DNA from: Stenotrophomonas sp.
GTDB lineage: Bacteria > Pseudomonadota > Gammaproteobacteria > Xanthomonadales > Xanthomonadaceae
Direction of reading: 5' to 3'
Assembly: GCA_003525885.1 (NCBI GenBank)
Contig: DQIG01000211.1
Coordinates: 3,463-15,040, forward strand
Length of the DNA stretch: 11,578 bases
In this document: one piece after another, positions 1 through 6,386 of the stretch
Numbering within the stretch: position 1 is the stretch's first letter
How the letters are laid out: the number at the start of each line of letters is the position of its first letter
The notes under the pieces: generated by a model
The model's database searches: none
What the model saw: the letters and a program-made list of their open reading frames with translations, nothing else
Told to the model about the DNA's origin: nothing
Translations under genes and position numbers: made by a program

Positions 1-312
1 AACGCCGGTGGCCGCCTGCAGTTCAGCCACGGCGACGTCTCGCAGCAGATCGAACAGGTGGCCAGCAACAGTGTCGACGCGATCCTGCACGACCCGCCGC
101 GCTTTGGCATCGCCGGCGAACTGTACTCACAGGTGTTCTACGACCACCTCGCCCGCGTCATCCGCAAGGGTGGCCGCCTCTTCCATTACACCGGTGCGCC
201 GAACAAACTGACCAGCGGCCGCGACGTGCCGCGTGAAGTGGCCAAGCGCCTGGAAAAGGCCGGTTTCAAGGCCGAACTGGCGCTCGACGGCGTGCTGGCC
301 GTCAAGCGCTGA
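1..312 (+). CDS. Class I SAM-dependent methyltransferase, C-terminal part (5' end outside window)
   Basis: The frame is open from base 1, so the start lies to the left; 103 residues and a TGA stop are visible. The fragment has a D-P-P-R-F motif (in HDPPRFGIAGELYS) at the place where class I methyltransferases carry their catalytic D/N-P-P-Y/F loop. It is followed by a helix with FYDHLARVIRKGG and the strand GRLFHYTG, the usual 'RVLKPGG-x-LF' element after the catalytic loop, and then by a final helix/strand pair (AKRLEKAGFKAEL). The pattern is close to the COG2521-type predicted methyltransferases, which share DPPRF, the AGELYS stretch and the HYTG segment. The SAM-binding half is missing and the substrate cannot be inferred. 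The gene converges on the deacetylase with only three bases between the stops, so no separate terminator fits there. The family is fairly sure; the specific function is unknown. Confidence 0.8.
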   Translation, partial: NAGGRLQFSHGDVSQQIEQVASNSVDAILHDPPRFGIAGELYSQVFYDHLARVIRKGGRLFHYTGAPNKLTSGRDVPREVAKRLEKAGFKAELALDGVLAVKR

Positions 313-315
313 GCC

Positions 316-1284
316 TCACTCCGAATCGACCTTGGCCAGCTTCATCACCCACGCCGGCACCTCGGGTTCGCCGGCGTAGAAGTCCTTCGGCTTGTTCTCC
401 ACCATCGCCCAGCGATGCAGCCAGCTCGGGCCGTAGCGGCCATTGTAGCCTTCGGCGCCGCGTGCATAGGCCGGGTCACGCATCGCTTCGTCCAGCGAAA
501 TGAAGCGATAGCCCCGCCGCTTGGTAGCCGCGACCAGTTCGGCAAAGGTCGCCGCATTGAGCTCGTTGGCGTGCATCAGCCACACCTGTGGCAGCGCGTA
601 ACCCAGCAACGCCTGTGACTGCTTCTCGTAGTAGTCCAGCTTGTTCAGCATGTACGGCACGTAGCCTTTGCGCAGCTGCGCCAGCGCCGCCGCGCGCGCG
701 GGCGAATCCGCCTGCTCGTTCATCACGTTGGCATAGGCGAACGCCCACACCCACTCACCGTTGTCCACCGTCACCGGTGCCACGCGATAGCCATGCTGTC
801 TGAAGAACGCATCCATCTGCACGCGCTCATCCGCGGTGCGCCCGGCACGCAGGTAGGGATGGCGCATCCATTGCGGCACCTGCCCCTTCTCGGCCAGCAG
901 CGGCCGCAGCACCGTCTCGCCGCGCAGGAAGTCCTGCTGGAACGCCGCCACGCCCTTCGCATTCAGATCCATGTGCGAGTACGTGTGGTTGCCCAGCACA
1001 TAGCCAGCATCGCGCCAGTCGCGCAGCATCTGCACCCGCGCCGGCTGCACCTGCCCGTCCACCTCAAGCTTGTTCTCATTGACGAAGCCGACCACCGGCA
1101 CGCCCGCCTGATGCAGCTGGTCCATCAGCGCTTGATGCCGTGCCTGCAGATCCGGCGGTGCGATCTCGTCCAGCCGTGCCCATGGCAGATCGTCGATGGT
1201 CACCGCGATACGGCGATCCACCTCGGCGGCGTGCACCGCCAGCGACAACAGCAACAACGGCAACGCACGCAGCAACAAGCGCAT
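316..1284 (-). CDS. Exported polysaccharide deacetylase (NodB-like, CE4)
   Basis: This 322-residue protein starts with a signal peptide (MRLLLRALPLLLLSLAVHA, predicted cleavage near residue 19-20), so it acts in the periplasm or outside. The NodB-homology motifs are in order: TIDDLPW (D31, D32) for metal and catalytic base; NHTYSH (H100, H104), the H-x3-H metal ligands; RHPYL (R141, P143, Y144); DNGEWVW near 172-178; and VWLMHANELN near 232-241, holding the late catalytic His. All key CE4 residues are present, so it should be an active metal-dependent de-N- or de-O-acetylase of a glycan. The substrate (peptidoglycan, exopolysaccharide or chitooligomer) cannot be read from the sequence. The C-terminal 60 residues (YNGRYGPSWLHRW onward) extend past the core. 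It is last in a minus-strand run with kptA, 66 bases behind it, and may be co-transcribed. A GGGAAGA-type ribosome site precedes the ATG. Confidence 0.88.
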   Translation of the reverse strand: MRLLLRALPLLLLSLAVHAAEVDRRIAVTIDDLPWARLDEIAPPDLQARHQALMDQLHQAGVPVVGFVNENKLEVDGQVQPARVQMLRDWRDAGYVLGNHTYSHMDLNAKGVAAFQQDFLRGETVLRPLLAEKGQVPQWMRHPYLRAGRTADERVQMDAFFRQHGYRVAPVTVDNGEWVWAFAYANVMNEQADSPARAAALAQLRKGYVPYMLNKLDYYEKQSQALLGYALPQVWLMHANELNAATFAELVAATKRRGYRFISLDEAMRDPAYARGAEGYNGRYGPSWLHRWAMVENKPKDFYAGEPEVPAWVMKLAKVDSE

Positions 1285-1350
1285 CGGGTCTTCCCTGGAG
1301 TGGCGAGGGATCGACTGTAGCGCGATTGTCGCGTGCCGCCGAGCGTGCGC

Positions 1351-1902
1351 TCAGCCGGCGATGTACCGCGGCGGCACATGCGTGGTCAGCCACACGCCAT
1401 TGGCCGAACGGTGGAACACATGGCCATCGGCATGCATGCGCCCGGCATCCACGCTGAGGATGACCGGCGCACCGCGGCGAGCACCCACCTGCTGCGCGGT
1501 CTGGCGGTCCAGCGACAGGTGAACGTGCTGGCGCTCACCCGGCCGCAGCCCCTGCTCACGGATCGCACCGACGAAGCGGGCCACGGTGCCGTGGTACAGC
1601 CATGCCGGCGGCTGCAGCGCCTCCAGGCCCAGATCCACCTTGATCGAATGCCCCTGGCTGGCGCGGATGCGCAGACCGTCGTCGCTCAGCGCGAAGCGCT
1701 GCTTGTCATTGGTCTCGACCACCGTCTGCAGGCTCTGCCGGTCCAGCACGACACCATGGTCGGCCATCCGCTGCAGCAGATCATCGACATCGGCCCAGCC
1801 CTGCGCATCCAGCTGCAGGCCGATCTTCTCCGGCTCGTGGCGCAACACCAGGCTCATGAACTTGCTGGCGCGCTTGTGTGAAGTATCCGTACTCATCGGC
1901 AT
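1351..1902 (-). CDS. kptA: RNA 2'-phosphotransferase (KptA/Tpt1 family)
   Basis: The 183-residue product matches the Tpt1/KptA family over its full usual bacterial length. The N-terminal winged-helix lobe has SKFMSLVLRHEPEKIGL (invariant R21). The linker has FALSDDGLRIRASQGHS (R80, H85), and the ADP-ribosyltransferase lobe has LYHGT (H104) and GLRPGERQHVHLS, ending with the PVILSVDA strand. All core residues are visible, so it should be active. In eukaryotes the enzyme moves a splice-junction 2'-phosphate to NAD+, giving ADP-ribose 1''-2''-cyclic phosphate. Bacteria have no such tRNA splicing, so the physiological substrate is uncertain; RNA-end repair is one option. A second ATG six bases in (1896) gives MSTDTSHK and is equally plausible, as neither start has a strong ribosome site. 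It begins 30 bases after the membrane-protein gene, so the two probably share a transcript. Confidence 0.93.
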   Translation of the reverse strand: MPMSTDTSHKRASKFMSLVLRHEPEKIGLQLDAQGWADVDDLLQRMADHGVVLDRQSLQTVVETNDKQRFALSDDGLRIRASQGHSIKVDLGLEALQPPAWLYHGTVARFVGAIREQGLRPGERQHVHLSLDRQTAQQVGARRGAPVILSVDAGRMHADGHVFHRSANGVWLTTHVPPRYIAG

Positions 1903-1932
1903 AGGCTGCCGCAGTTCAATGCCGGATGCCAG

Positions 1933-2604
1933 TCACGCCGCTGCCGACCGTGCCGCGCGGGCCCGCGCGATCCCCCGCCACAGGACGATGCCGCCCACCA
2001 TCGTCGCCAGCAGCAACACCACCAACACCAGCGCCAGATCATCCGGATTGCGCGGCAACGTCGCGTTCTCGCGCGCCAGGATGTGGAACACCACGTGCTG
2101 CGCCTGCGCCAGCGGGGTATCGCCCTCCGCCACCAGGTCCATCAGGCACGCCGTGGGTGACAGCCGCGCCACGCTGCTCCACGCATTCTCGTACAGGTGC
2201 AACGTCCACCCAGCCAAGCCCAACGCGCCCCCGTGCAGCAGCATCAGCGCCAGGTTCGCCGTGCGCAGCCGATCGCGCAGCCACAGCGCGCGGCTCGCGC
2301 ACACCGCCATCGCACCCAGCAGCGCCAGCACGATGCCTGCCACCGGAACCCAGCTCAGCGGTTGCCAGTCATCCAATGCACCGGCACGTGCCATCACCTG
2401 TTCGGCCATCTGCAACCGTGCCTGCTCATCCGGGCCACCGCAGGCCGCAGTGATCGGCTCCAGCAGCAGGTCGACCCGGTAGTGGAAGAAGCCAGAAGCC
2501 AAGGCGACGGACAACAGCGCGACCAGCTGCAGCATCAGCAGGATCGGCCCCTGCCCACAGATGCGGCGGATTCGGGAAGTGGCGGCGCTCATCGGTTCAT
2601 CCAT
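1933..2604 (-). CDS. Conserved hypothetical membrane protein, about four transmembrane segments
   Basis: I do not recognise a named family. The 223-residue product has hydrophobic segments at about residues 21-40 (PILLMLQLVALLSVALASGF), 83-105, 114-135 and 188-210 (LALVLVVLLLATMVGGIVLW). The loop between the first two is about 40 residues and contains a CGG, with an H-Y-R just before it. The loop between the third and fourth is long and has a single Cys (SPTACLMDL). The C-terminus is Arg/Ala-rich and probably cytoplasmic. An internal ATG at 2592 (MSAATSRIRR) has a weak GGA about eight bases upstream and may be the true start, because the ATG at 2604 has no good ribosome site. It is first in the minus-strand run that continues to kptA. 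A TAGGAT about 20 bases upstream of the ATG could be a -10 box. No function is proposed. Confidence 0.75.
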   Translation of the reverse strand: MDEPMSAATSRIRRICGQGPILLMLQLVALLSVALASGFFHYRVDLLLEPITAACGGPDEQARLQMAEQVMARAGALDDWQPLSWVPVAGIVLALLGAMAVCASRALWLRDRLRTANLALMLLHGGALGLAGWTLHLYENAWSSVARLSPTACLMDLVAEGDTPLAQAQHVVFHILARENATLPRNPDDLALVLVVLLLATMVGGIVLWRGIARARAARSAAA

Positions 2605-2727
2605 GACAGCAAAGAGCTATCCTAACCAAGCGTCCCGCGCCTGTCGGCTGGCGGATGCGACACGCGCCACGCAGCACCGTTACGATGACAAGGTCGATCG
2701 AATCCGTGTGTGCCAAGGTGGGGCCCG

Positions 2728-3408
2728 ATGGTGATGCTGTATCTGGTGGTACGAACGCTGCTGCCACTGCTGGCGTTCGTGCTCGCGTGGTGGTTGCTCT
2801 CGCGCCTGATCAATGCGCGTGTCGCGCGGATGCCACGCGTCCCGTTGAACCTGCCGGAACACAGCAGCAGCCCGCGCAAGAAGGATCGGCGCATCTACGC
2901 ACGCAAACTGCGGCGAAGGCCGGGTCTGCGCACGGCAACCCGCGCCGCCACCGCACCCCGCAGCTGGCACTTCGCTGCGGCTGTCCTCTCGCTGATGGTG
3001 CTGATCGCCACCGTGCTGGTCATCCCCGATGGCGCACGCTTCCAGGTGATGGTGGGCAATCTCATCGGCTACCCGGGTGCCCTCGTCGAAGTGAGGATTC
3101 CCGTGGCCGCACAATCCGTCGTCCTGCAGGCATGGCAACCCGCGCTCGCACAGCTGGGGCGCCGCACAGCGATGCGCTACCCAATCGGTCGCACCGGAGG
3201 CGAGCATGAAGCCTATGCAGTCGTGCCCGTGCAGGTCCGGCAGCAGGGCGACCGCCTGCAGGTGGCCATCGCACTGCCGGTAGACAGCGAAATGCTGCGC
3301 GCGGACCTGGCACGGCTGGCAGGCTTGCCGGTCGAGGCGATCAACGTGCAGCAGCGCGACGTAGCGCCATGGCGGGAGTCGGGCTGGCAGCCATTGCCTG
3401 GCCTGTAA
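2728..3408 (+). CDS. Hypothetical bitopic/two-helix membrane protein with C-terminal soluble domain
   Basis: The 226-residue product is not one I can name. It has a first membrane segment at about residues 3-23 (LYLVVRTLLPLLAFVLAWWL), a very basic linker (SSSPRKKDRRIYARKLRRRP) and a second segment at about 79-100 (FAAAVLSLMVLIATVLVI). The remaining 125 residues look soluble, alternating strands and short helices, with 'VMVGNLIGYPGALVEVRIPV' and ending in PWRESGWQPLPGL. By the positive-inside rule the basic linker is cytoplasmic and the C-terminal domain periplasmic. I chose ATG 2728 because AAGGTGG lies six bases upstream; a GTG at 2710 would add six residues but lacks a ribosome site. It is transcribed divergently from the membrane protein on its left. 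Its stop codon forms part of a GTAA-flanked stem-loop. Confidence 0.75.
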   Translation: MVMLYLVVRTLLPLLAFVLAWWLLSRLINARVARMPRVPLNLPEHSSSPRKKDRRIYARKLRRRPGLRTATRAATAPRSWHFAAAVLSLMVLIATVLVIPDGARFQVMVGNLIGYPGALVEVRIPVAAQSVVLQAWQPALAQLGRRTAMRYPIGRTGGEHEAYAVVPVQVRQQGDRLQVAIALPVDSEMLRADLARLAGLPVEAINVQQRDVAPWRESGWQPLPGL

Positions 3409-3428
3409 AGCCGAGCCCATGCTCGGCT
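3405..3428. repeat. SMAG/REP-like stem-loop with degenerate GTAA terminus
   Basis: GTAA (3405-3408) is followed by a perfect 8-bp inverted repeat: AGCCGAGC (3409-3416), loop CCAT, GCTCGGCT (3421-3428). S. maltophilia genomes hold many REP-family elements (SMAG) made of a short stem-loop next to a GTAG; this copy has GTAA instead. It overlaps the TAA stop of the upstream gene and lies 5 bases from the stop of the convergent small ORF. That position suits a bidirectional transcription end or mRNA-stabilising structure, although there is no U-tract. The SMAG assignment is inference. Confidence 0.55.
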
Positions 3429-3432
3429 CCTC

Positions 3433-3609
3433 TCAATCGCGCCCGCGCGGCAGCTTCGCCGCCCACATGTTGTCGACCAGGTTCGGATACCGCCGCCCGT
3501 TCTCCTCCGCCCGCTGCCGCGCCGCGGCCTTCTGCGCATCCGACAGCGGTTGCGATGTCTGCCCCTTGGGCTTGGGCTTCTTCCACGGTGGAGTCTTCGG
3601 CTCGCGCAT
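3433..3609 (-). CDS. Small basic hypothetical protein (58 aa)
   Basis: This short frame encodes 58 residues. It begins MREPKTPPWKKPKPKG, continues through a helical Ala/Arg/Glu-rich middle (LSDAQKAAARQRAEENGRR) and ends YPNLVDNMWAAKLPRGRD. I favour a real gene for three reasons. It fills the interval between two convergent/tandem genes exactly. It stops 5 bases from a stem-loop. Its composition is protein-like, with a Pro/Lys N-terminus, an amphipathic helix and a polar tail with YPNLVDNM, rather than the Arg/Ala/Pro salad of antisense frames here. It starts 9 bases after the end of the alpha/beta hydrolase gene on the same strand, so it probably lies downstream of it in one operon. No signal peptide or membrane segment is seen. 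The function is unknown; a small nucleic-acid-binding or ribosome-associated protein would fit the charge, but that is a guess. Confidence 0.7.
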   Translation of the reverse strand: MREPKTPPWKKPKPKGQTSQPLSDAQKAAARQRAEENGRRYPNLVDNMWAAKLPRGRD

Positions 3610-3618
3610 CGCCGCAGC

Positions 3619-4431
3619 TTATCGCTTCAGGAAGTTCAGCAGCGCCAGATTGAAGTGATCGGCGTGGCTGGTGTTGCAACCATGCGGCGCCCCTTCCAGC
3701 ATCACCACCTCGCTGCCCGCGATCGCTTCATGGGTACGCTGGCCGGAGCCCTCGAACGGCACGATGGCATCACTGTCACCGTGCAGGATCAGCGTCGGCA
3801 CCGTGATCTTTTTCAGGTCATTCCGGAAATCAGTGGTGGCAAACGCGTGCATGCAGCCCAGTGCCGCCGTCTGGTCGGATTGATGGCACAGCGCGATCGC
3901 CGCCTGGCGCGTCTCCTCGGTGACCATCAACTGGCCATTGGCGCTGAAGAAGTCGCGGGTGAAGCCATCGAAGAACGATTCGCGATCCTTCTCCAGCCCA
4001 CTGCGCATTTCATCGGCCTTGTCCTGGGTCAGCGGCCCCTCCGGGTTGTCGTCGCTGCGCAGCAGGAACGGCGGCACCGCCGCAGCGAACACCACGCTAT
4101 GCAGGCGCTCCTGACCATGGTTGGCCACGTAGCGCGCCACCTCGCCACCGCCCATCGAGAAACCGACCAGGGTGACGTCGCGCAGGTCACGCTCTTCGAT
4201 CAACCCCGCCAGGTCCGCCGCCAGCGTGTCGTAGTCGTAGCCATCAGCCGGCTTCTCGGAGCGCCCAAAGCCGCGCCGGTCGTAGCTGATCACCCGGTGC
4301 TGTGCATCACGCAGGATCGACACCTGTGGCTTCCAGGCATCGGCGGACAGCGGCCAGCCGTGGATCAGGATCACCGGGCGGCCGTCGCCACGACTGTCTT
4401 CAACATGCAGGCGGACGCGGGAAGCAGGCAT
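3619..4431 (-). CDS. Alpha/beta hydrolase, non-heme haloperoxidase/arylesterase type
   Basis: The 270-residue cytoplasmic protein (no signal peptide) is a full-length alpha/beta hydrolase. It carries the oxyanion-hole strand VILIHGWPLSADAW (residues 20-33), then ISYDRRGFGRSEKP and GYDYDTLAADLAGLIE. The nucleophile elbow is GFSMGGGEVARY (Ser92), the acid is in LILHGDSDAIVPFE, and the base is in the segment starting EGAPHGCNTSHADHFN. The HGWPLSADAW and GFSMGGGEVARY signatures are those of the cofactor-free haloperoxidase/arylesterase group, whose members hydrolyse esters and often show perhydrolase activity. The physiological substrate is unknown. The frame is open further upstream to 4617, but ATG 4431 has AGGAG five bases before it and matches the family's N-terminus, so the longer version is rejected. 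The 58-residue gene follows on the same strand. Confidence 0.92.
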   Translation of the reverse strand: MPASRVRLHVEDSRGDGRPVILIHGWPLSADAWKPQVSILRDAQHRVISYDRRGFGRSEKPADGYDYDTLAADLAGLIEERDLRDVTLVGFSMGGGEVARYVANHGQERLHSVVFAAAVPPFLLRSDDNPEGPLTQDKADEMRSGLEKDRESFFDGFTRDFFSANGQLMVTEETRQAAIALCHQSDQTAALGCMHAFATTDFRNDLKKITVPTLILHGDSDAIVPFEGSGQRTHEAIAGSEVVMLEGAPHGCNTSHADHFNLALLNFLKR

Positions 4432-4652
4432 GGGAGCTCCTGTGGAAGGGGAGGATTGCAGGCTAGCGGCCGCGCCCTGTGGCAGCCGTGAGGGAATCAC
4501 GCCCGCCCGTGACATCGCCTGCACACGCCGCCACGCGGCGCCACACCGAAATCTGCGGCGTTCACGCCCCGCTTTCCCGCTTTCGTCGCAGCGCCGTACC
4601 GCCGTGGTCACCGGCATGCCAGCCTGCGCAGACCATCCCCGGGAGTCTTGCC

Positions 4653-5132
4653 ATGCTGCTGCTCACCCTGCCCCTGCTGGCCGCCGGCCTCGCCGCCGCA
4701 CCGTCGCCCGCCAACGACCTGCGCGAACAGATCCGCCAGGCCGATACCCAGCTCTTCGCTGTGGCCTTCGAGGCCTGCGATGCCGACAAGGCCGCCGCGA
4801 TGACCACCGAAGACATGGAGTTCTTCCATGACAAGGACGGCAAGTCGGCCAGCAACCGCGAGGACTTCCGCCGCAGCGTGGCCAACATGTGCGACAACGC
4901 GCGCAAGGGCGGCTGGCACCTGCGCCGCGAGCTGGTGGAATCTTCACTGCAGGTGTTCCCGCTGCACGACGAGCGAGCGCTGGAGATCGGCGACCACCGC
5001 TTCTACGAACGTGACACGAAGGGCGTGGAGCGCTGGGTGGGCCAGGCCCGCTTCATCCAGGTCTGGCGCCGCGTGGACGGGCGCTGGCTGGCCGAACGGG
5101 TGATCAGCTATGACCATCACCCGGCGGACTGA
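4653..5132 (+). CDS. Exported NTF2/SnoaL-like (DUF4440-type) protein
   Basis: The 159-residue product has a short hydrophobic N-terminus (MLLLTLPLLAAGLAAAPSPA) that reads as a signal peptide cleaved near residue 16-20. The mature part matches the cone-shaped NTF2-like fold used by DUF4440/SnoaL proteins: a first helix QIRQADTQLFAVAFEACDADKAAAM, the strand EDMEFFHDKDGKSASN, a helix DFRRSVANMC, and closing strands ERWVGQARFIQVWRRVDGRWLAERVISYDHH. The final W-R-x-x-D-G-R-W-L-x-x-R-V-I-S-Y strand is very typical of DUF4440. Such proteins may be enzymes or ligand-binding scaffolds; no catalytic residue can be assigned. The start is set by GGGAG seven bases before the ATG; the longer frame from 4479 is Arg/Pro-rich and improbable. 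It is divergent from the hydrolase, with promoters presumably in 4432-4652. Confidence 0.85.
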   Translation: MLLLTLPLLAAGLAAAPSPANDLREQIRQADTQLFAVAFEACDADKAAAMTTEDMEFFHDKDGKSASNREDFRRSVANMCDNARKGGWHLRRELVESSLQVFPLHDERALEIGDHRFYERDTKGVERWVGQARFIQVWRRVDGRWLAERVISYDHHPAD

Positions 5133-5161
5133 CCCAGCGGGCGCGCTTCACGGGCCGGATC

Positions 5162-5167
5162 TATACT
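5162..5167 (+). promoter_or_regulatory. Possible -10 box upstream of the XVIPCD-only gene
   Basis: TATACT lies 40 bases upstream of the ATG at 5208, in the 75-base gap after the DUF4440-like gene. It is flanked by CCGG on both sides (CCGG-atctatactga-CCGG). No recognisable -35 hexamer lies 16-18 bases upstream, so either an activator is needed or this is chance. It suggests the XVIPCD-only gene is not just read through from the gene before it. Confidence 0.3.
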
Positions 5168-5207
5168 GACCGGGTCCCCTACGACCCACCGCTACCGTTC
5201 GATCGCC

Positions 5208-5624
5208 ATGGCAGAGATCACCCCCAACCACCCCGACTATGGCCTCAACCAGCAGGTCCGCCAGGGCGTGGCCGCACTGGACGCCGCGCATGGCCGTCCG
5301 TTCGACCAGACCAGCGAACGCCTGACCGCCAGCCTGACCGTGCTCGCCCGCGAGCAGGGCCTGCAGCAGGTCGACCATGTACTGGTCAGCAACGCGACGG
5401 CCCAGCACCCGGCCGGGCACAACGTCTTCGTAGTGCAGGGCGACCCGGCCAATCCGGCGCACCTGCGCGCGATGATGCCGACCGCTGTGGCGGTACAGAC
5501 GCCGGTGGAGCAGTCCATGCAGAAGCTGGGGCTTGCTCAGGAGCAGCCCGCCGTTGGGTTGCTGCCCGAGCAGCAGGGCCGTGAGCAGGATCCGCAGCAG
5601 AATCCGGCACACCGCCTGGGCTGA
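5208..5624 (+). CDS. XVIPCD-only protein (X-T4SS secretion-signal domain without a toxin domain)
   Basis: The 138-residue protein is nearly all XVIPCD, the C-terminal domain by which the VirD4 coupling protein recognises effectors of the Xanthomonadaceae type IV secretion system. Visible family features are NHPDYGLNQQV at 7-17, VAALDAAHGRPFD at 21-33, SERLTASLTVLAREQGL, VDHVLVS, NVFVVQGDPANPAHLRAM and TPVEQSMQKLGLAQEQ, followed by the usual Gln-rich tail. The HGRPFD block is shared word for word with the effector at 7698-8624. Normally this domain sits behind a toxin domain; here the ATG directly opens it, and only 75 bases separate it from the previous gene, so no hidden toxin exon is present. 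It may be a stand-alone adaptor or decoy, a recombination donor, or the remnant of a truncated effector. It converges on the lipoprotein gene at 5667-6242. Confidence 0.88.
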   Translation: MAEITPNHPDYGLNQQVRQGVAALDAAHGRPFDQTSERLTASLTVLAREQGLQQVDHVLVSNATAQHPAGHNVFVVQGDPANPAHLRAMMPTAVAVQTPVEQSMQKLGLAQEQPAVGLLPEQQGREQDPQQNPAHRLG

Positions 5625-5666
5625 GCCCGCCTCCAGTGTTTTTGGCGAGCCAGCGCGAGTCGGTGT

Positions 5667-6242
5667 TCATTTTCCAGAGAGTGGGTCGGCATGAACCCGC
5701 AACTGCGCCGGGTAATGCTGGAGCGCAGCGGTGGGCTCCACCGTGCGCACATCCAGGCGGTAGCGGGCACCCGTTTCCATCGGCAGCGTGACGATGCTCA
5801 ACCTGTATCGGCTGGCGTCCATCGATACCTGCTGCGCGTAGCGCCAGTCTGCCGATGCATGCCATTCGGGGAGCGGCTCACCCAGATTGCGCGCCCTTGC
5901 CTGATAGACATCAGAGGTTGCAACGTCCTGCCAGGCACCTGCGACCCAGCGCCGCAAGGACAGCTGGAAGGGAACATGAGCACTGTCCATGTCTGGCTCA
6001 CTGCCAGGCCCGGGTCCATGTCGCTGCACTTCAAGATCCAGCACATAGGGTCGCCCGGGATGGAAGTTGCGGGCATTCGTCTCGAACTCGAACCGCACCG
6101 CCTGGCCGGGTTCGGCCACGTCGATCGGCTTGACCAGATCCAGCGGCTCCGGCGCATCCGGTACGCGGCTGCTACAGGCGCCGAGTGCGCCCGCCAGCGT
6201 GAAGATCAGGCCGGCGCGCAGCCAGCGGTGGATACCCAGCAT
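5667..6242 (-). CDS. Lipoprotein, candidate X-Tfi-type immunity protein
   Basis: The 191-residue product has a lipoprotein signal: positive start (MLGIHRWLRAG), hydrophobic core and lipobox LGAC-SS with Cys at about residue 23. Residues +2/+3 are Ser, not Asp, favouring outer-membrane sorting. The mature part is predicted mostly beta: GQAVRFEFETNARNFHPGRPYVLDLEVQR, VPFQLSLRRWV, ASRYRLSIVTLPMETGARYRLDV. It parallels the lipoprotein at 9706-10344, with aligned elements x-VxFEFxxxxxxxxPxLxLxV, a strand x-LxLxRxx and -RYRLSI. Immunity proteins of X-T4SS effectors are typically periplasmic lipoproteins encoded beside the effector, so this is likely an immunity protein. Its immediate neighbour is the toxin-less XVIPCD gene; the effector at 7698-8624, which lacks its own adjacent partner, is the better candidate target. 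An AAGGA ribosome site lies 8 bases upstream. Confidence 0.78.
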   Translation of the reverse strand: MLGIHRWLRAGLIFTLAGALGACSSRVPDAPEPLDLVKPIDVAEPGQAVRFEFETNARNFHPGRPYVLDLEVQRHGPGPGSEPDMDSAHVPFQLSLRRWVAGAWQDVATSDVYQARARNLGEPLPEWHASADWRYAQQVSMDASRYRLSIVTLPMETGARYRLDVRTVEPTAALQHYPAQLRVHADPLSGK

Positions 6243-6317
6243 GATTCAGATCCTTCGGCTTCCTGCCACGAGGTTCAACCCTAGCGGGTCGGCGCTGGGC
6301 ACTGCAACCGGGCAAAG

Positions 6318-6347
6318 AAAAAGGCAGGGCCTGCACCCCGCCTTTTT
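6318..6347. terminator. Bidirectional rho-independent terminator
   Basis: A stem AAAAAGGCAGGG (6318-6329) pairs with CCCCGCCTTTTT (6336-6347) over a CCTGCA loop with a single A/C mismatch. It has A- and T-runs on both outer arms, so it can terminate in either direction. It sits 40 bases beyond the stop of the minus-strand beta-propeller gene and ahead of the lipoprotein gene on the same strand, so it separates these two transcripts. Confidence 0.82.
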
Positions 6348-6386
6348 CACGCGGAAAACCACCGGGCGTAGCCTGGCGTCATCGCA

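Noticed and set aside
1586..2482. A 298-residue plus-strand open frame over kptA and the membrane protein
   Set aside because: It is Ser/Arg/Cys-rich, has no recognisable domain, and lies opposite a clear KptA and a protein with four membrane segments.
2680..3420. A 246-residue minus-strand open frame opposite the two-helix membrane protein
   Set aside because: The plus-strand frame has a ribosome site, membrane segments and a positive-inside linker; the minus frame is His/Arg/Gln-rich and lacks a ribosome site.
3550..4491. A 313-residue plus-strand open frame opposite the alpha/beta hydrolase
   Set aside because: The minus strand has a full-length family match with catalytic triad and ribosome site; the plus-strand product shows only antisense-type composition.
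4432..4617. N-terminal extension of the alpha/beta hydrolase to an upstream ATG
   Set aside because: The extra 62 residues are Arg/Ala-rich with no family match, while ATG 4431 has AGGAG at proper spacing.
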